Assembly (NCBI GenBank): GCA_902579105.1
Contig: CACHFM010000006.1
Location: 1-64,000, forward strand
From: an uncultured Pelagibacteraceae bacterium
GTDB lineage: Bacteria; Pseudomonadota; Alphaproteobacteria; Pelagibacterales; Pelagibacteraceae
Length of the DNA stretch: 64,000 nt
Direction of reading: 5' to 3'
The position numbers were made by a program, and so were the translations under genes. Below, piece by piece: positions 63,686 through 64,000 of the stretch (the stretch's first letter is position 1; each line of letters starts with the position of its first letter). The notes below the pieces were generated by a model. The model had not been told where the DNA came from. It ran no database searches and worked only from the letters and a program-made list of their open reading frames with translations.

Positions 63686-64000
63686 TTAACTACTTTTAGT
63701 TATATTTTTTACGTAATCCTTAAGATGAATGCTGCCAAATAATTTATACACTTTATTTGATAAATTCATGCTAGTTAAAGCAGAGGCATATCTTTCACCA
63801 GGCCTTGCTGGTAAATATTTAATTTTTGAATTAAACATTTTTGCAACCTGTATAATGCTGTAACTTTTTTTATTTGAAATACTGTAATGTCTACATTTAT
63901 TTTTTTTCCAGGCATAGAAACATGCATTAACAGTATCGTTGATATGCGTAAATCTTCGAGATTGAGTTCCAGGTTTTACAACTGTTAAAGATTTTTTTTT
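63686..64000 (-). CDS. NAD-dependent epimerase/dehydratase, C-terminal part (cut by window edge)
   Basis: The last 104 codons of a minus-strand gene that begins beyond base 64000. The segment VVKPGTQSRRFTHINDTVNA is typical of extended short-chain dehydrogenases acting on nucleotide sugars (UDP-glucose 4-epimerase, dTDP-glucose 4,6-dehydratase and relatives). PARPGERYASALTSMNLSNK, a conserved late segment, follows. The catalytic YxxxK and Rossmann motifs lie outside the window, so the exact reaction is unknown. Likely role is surface polysaccharide or O-antigen sugar synthesis. It is the first sign of a cell-surface gene region upstream of 5S. Confidence 0.85.
   Translation of the reverse strand, partial: KKKSLTVVKPGTQSRRFTHINDTVNACFYAWKKNKCRHYSISNKKSYSIIQVAKMFNSKIKYLPARPGERYASALTSMNLSNKVYKLFGSIHLKDYVKNITKSS

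Overview
The window reads as a chromosomal segment of a SAR11-clade alphaproteobacterium (Candidatus Pelagibacter or a close relative). The evidence is very low GC, extreme compaction (no gene-free stretch over 300 bases once RNA genes are counted), start/stop overlaps between neighbouring genes, a circularly permuted two-piece tmRNA gene, ThyX for thymidylate synthesis, pyruvate phosphate dikinase, DUF1013/TrcR and DUF2065 proteins, and a 5S rRNA gene not attached to a 23S gene. The species call is inference from gene content and order; no database search was possible.

Layout, left to right. 1-11330 (minus strand): mreB (cut by the window edge), leuA (frameshifted in a poly-A tract), a four-gene dipeptide-type ABC importer, then ilvC, ilvN and ilvB. 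11383-15879 (minus): miaA, an HtrA/DegP protease, a DUF2065 protein, hflC and hflK. 15931-16755 (plus): Mrp-type P-loop ATPase, convergent with thyX. 17726-17985 (plus): permuted ssrA. 17996-24406 (minus): ppdK, glyS, glyQ and an S49 peptidase. 24521-33657 (mixed): polyprenyl synthase, pdxH, aroC, dxs-ispA-xseB, Sua5/TsaC, an ABC-2 exporter pair and a beta-hydroxyacid dehydrogenase. Then tRNA-Arg, rluD and rpoH.

35670-51513 is a long minus-strand block transcribed right to left: a coiled-coil protein, zapA, a 5-formyl-THF cyclo-ligase, ymdB-family phosphoesterase, yebC, a phage-type RuvC-like resolvase, tolQRAB-pal-cpoB, tilS, ftsH, folP, glmM, thiD and purA. 51532-59782 is a plus-strand block: tkt, gap, pgk, class I aldolase, thiE, efp, an IMPase family phosphatase, rpmE, trcR, rpsU and initiator tRNA-Met. 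The right end (minus) holds a transaldolase family protein, the three-gene proton-translocating transhydrogenase pntAA-AB-B, rpmJ, an orphan 5S rRNA gene, and the end of a sugar-nucleotide epimerase/dehydratase gene. In known Pelagibacter genomes a hypervariable region (HVR2, rich in surface-sugar genes) lies between 5S and 23S, so the right edge probably enters that region.

Functionally this is mostly core: branched-chain amino acid synthesis, isoprenoid precursors, central carbon and gluconeogenic steps, envelope integrity (Tol-Pal, MreB, FtsH/HflKC, DegP), cofactor steps (PdxH, FolP, ThiD, ThiE) and translation. I see no CRISPR array, insertion sequence, prophage or defence island. The points most worth checking are the leuA frameshift, the phage-type RuvC-like gene at the ruvC position, the tmRNA architecture, the rpsU translation start behind a hairpin, and the isolated 5S-rpmJ unit at the hypervariable border. 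Three start sites were moved inward from the longest possible frame (ilvC, thyX, pal) using ribosome binding sites or family alignment.
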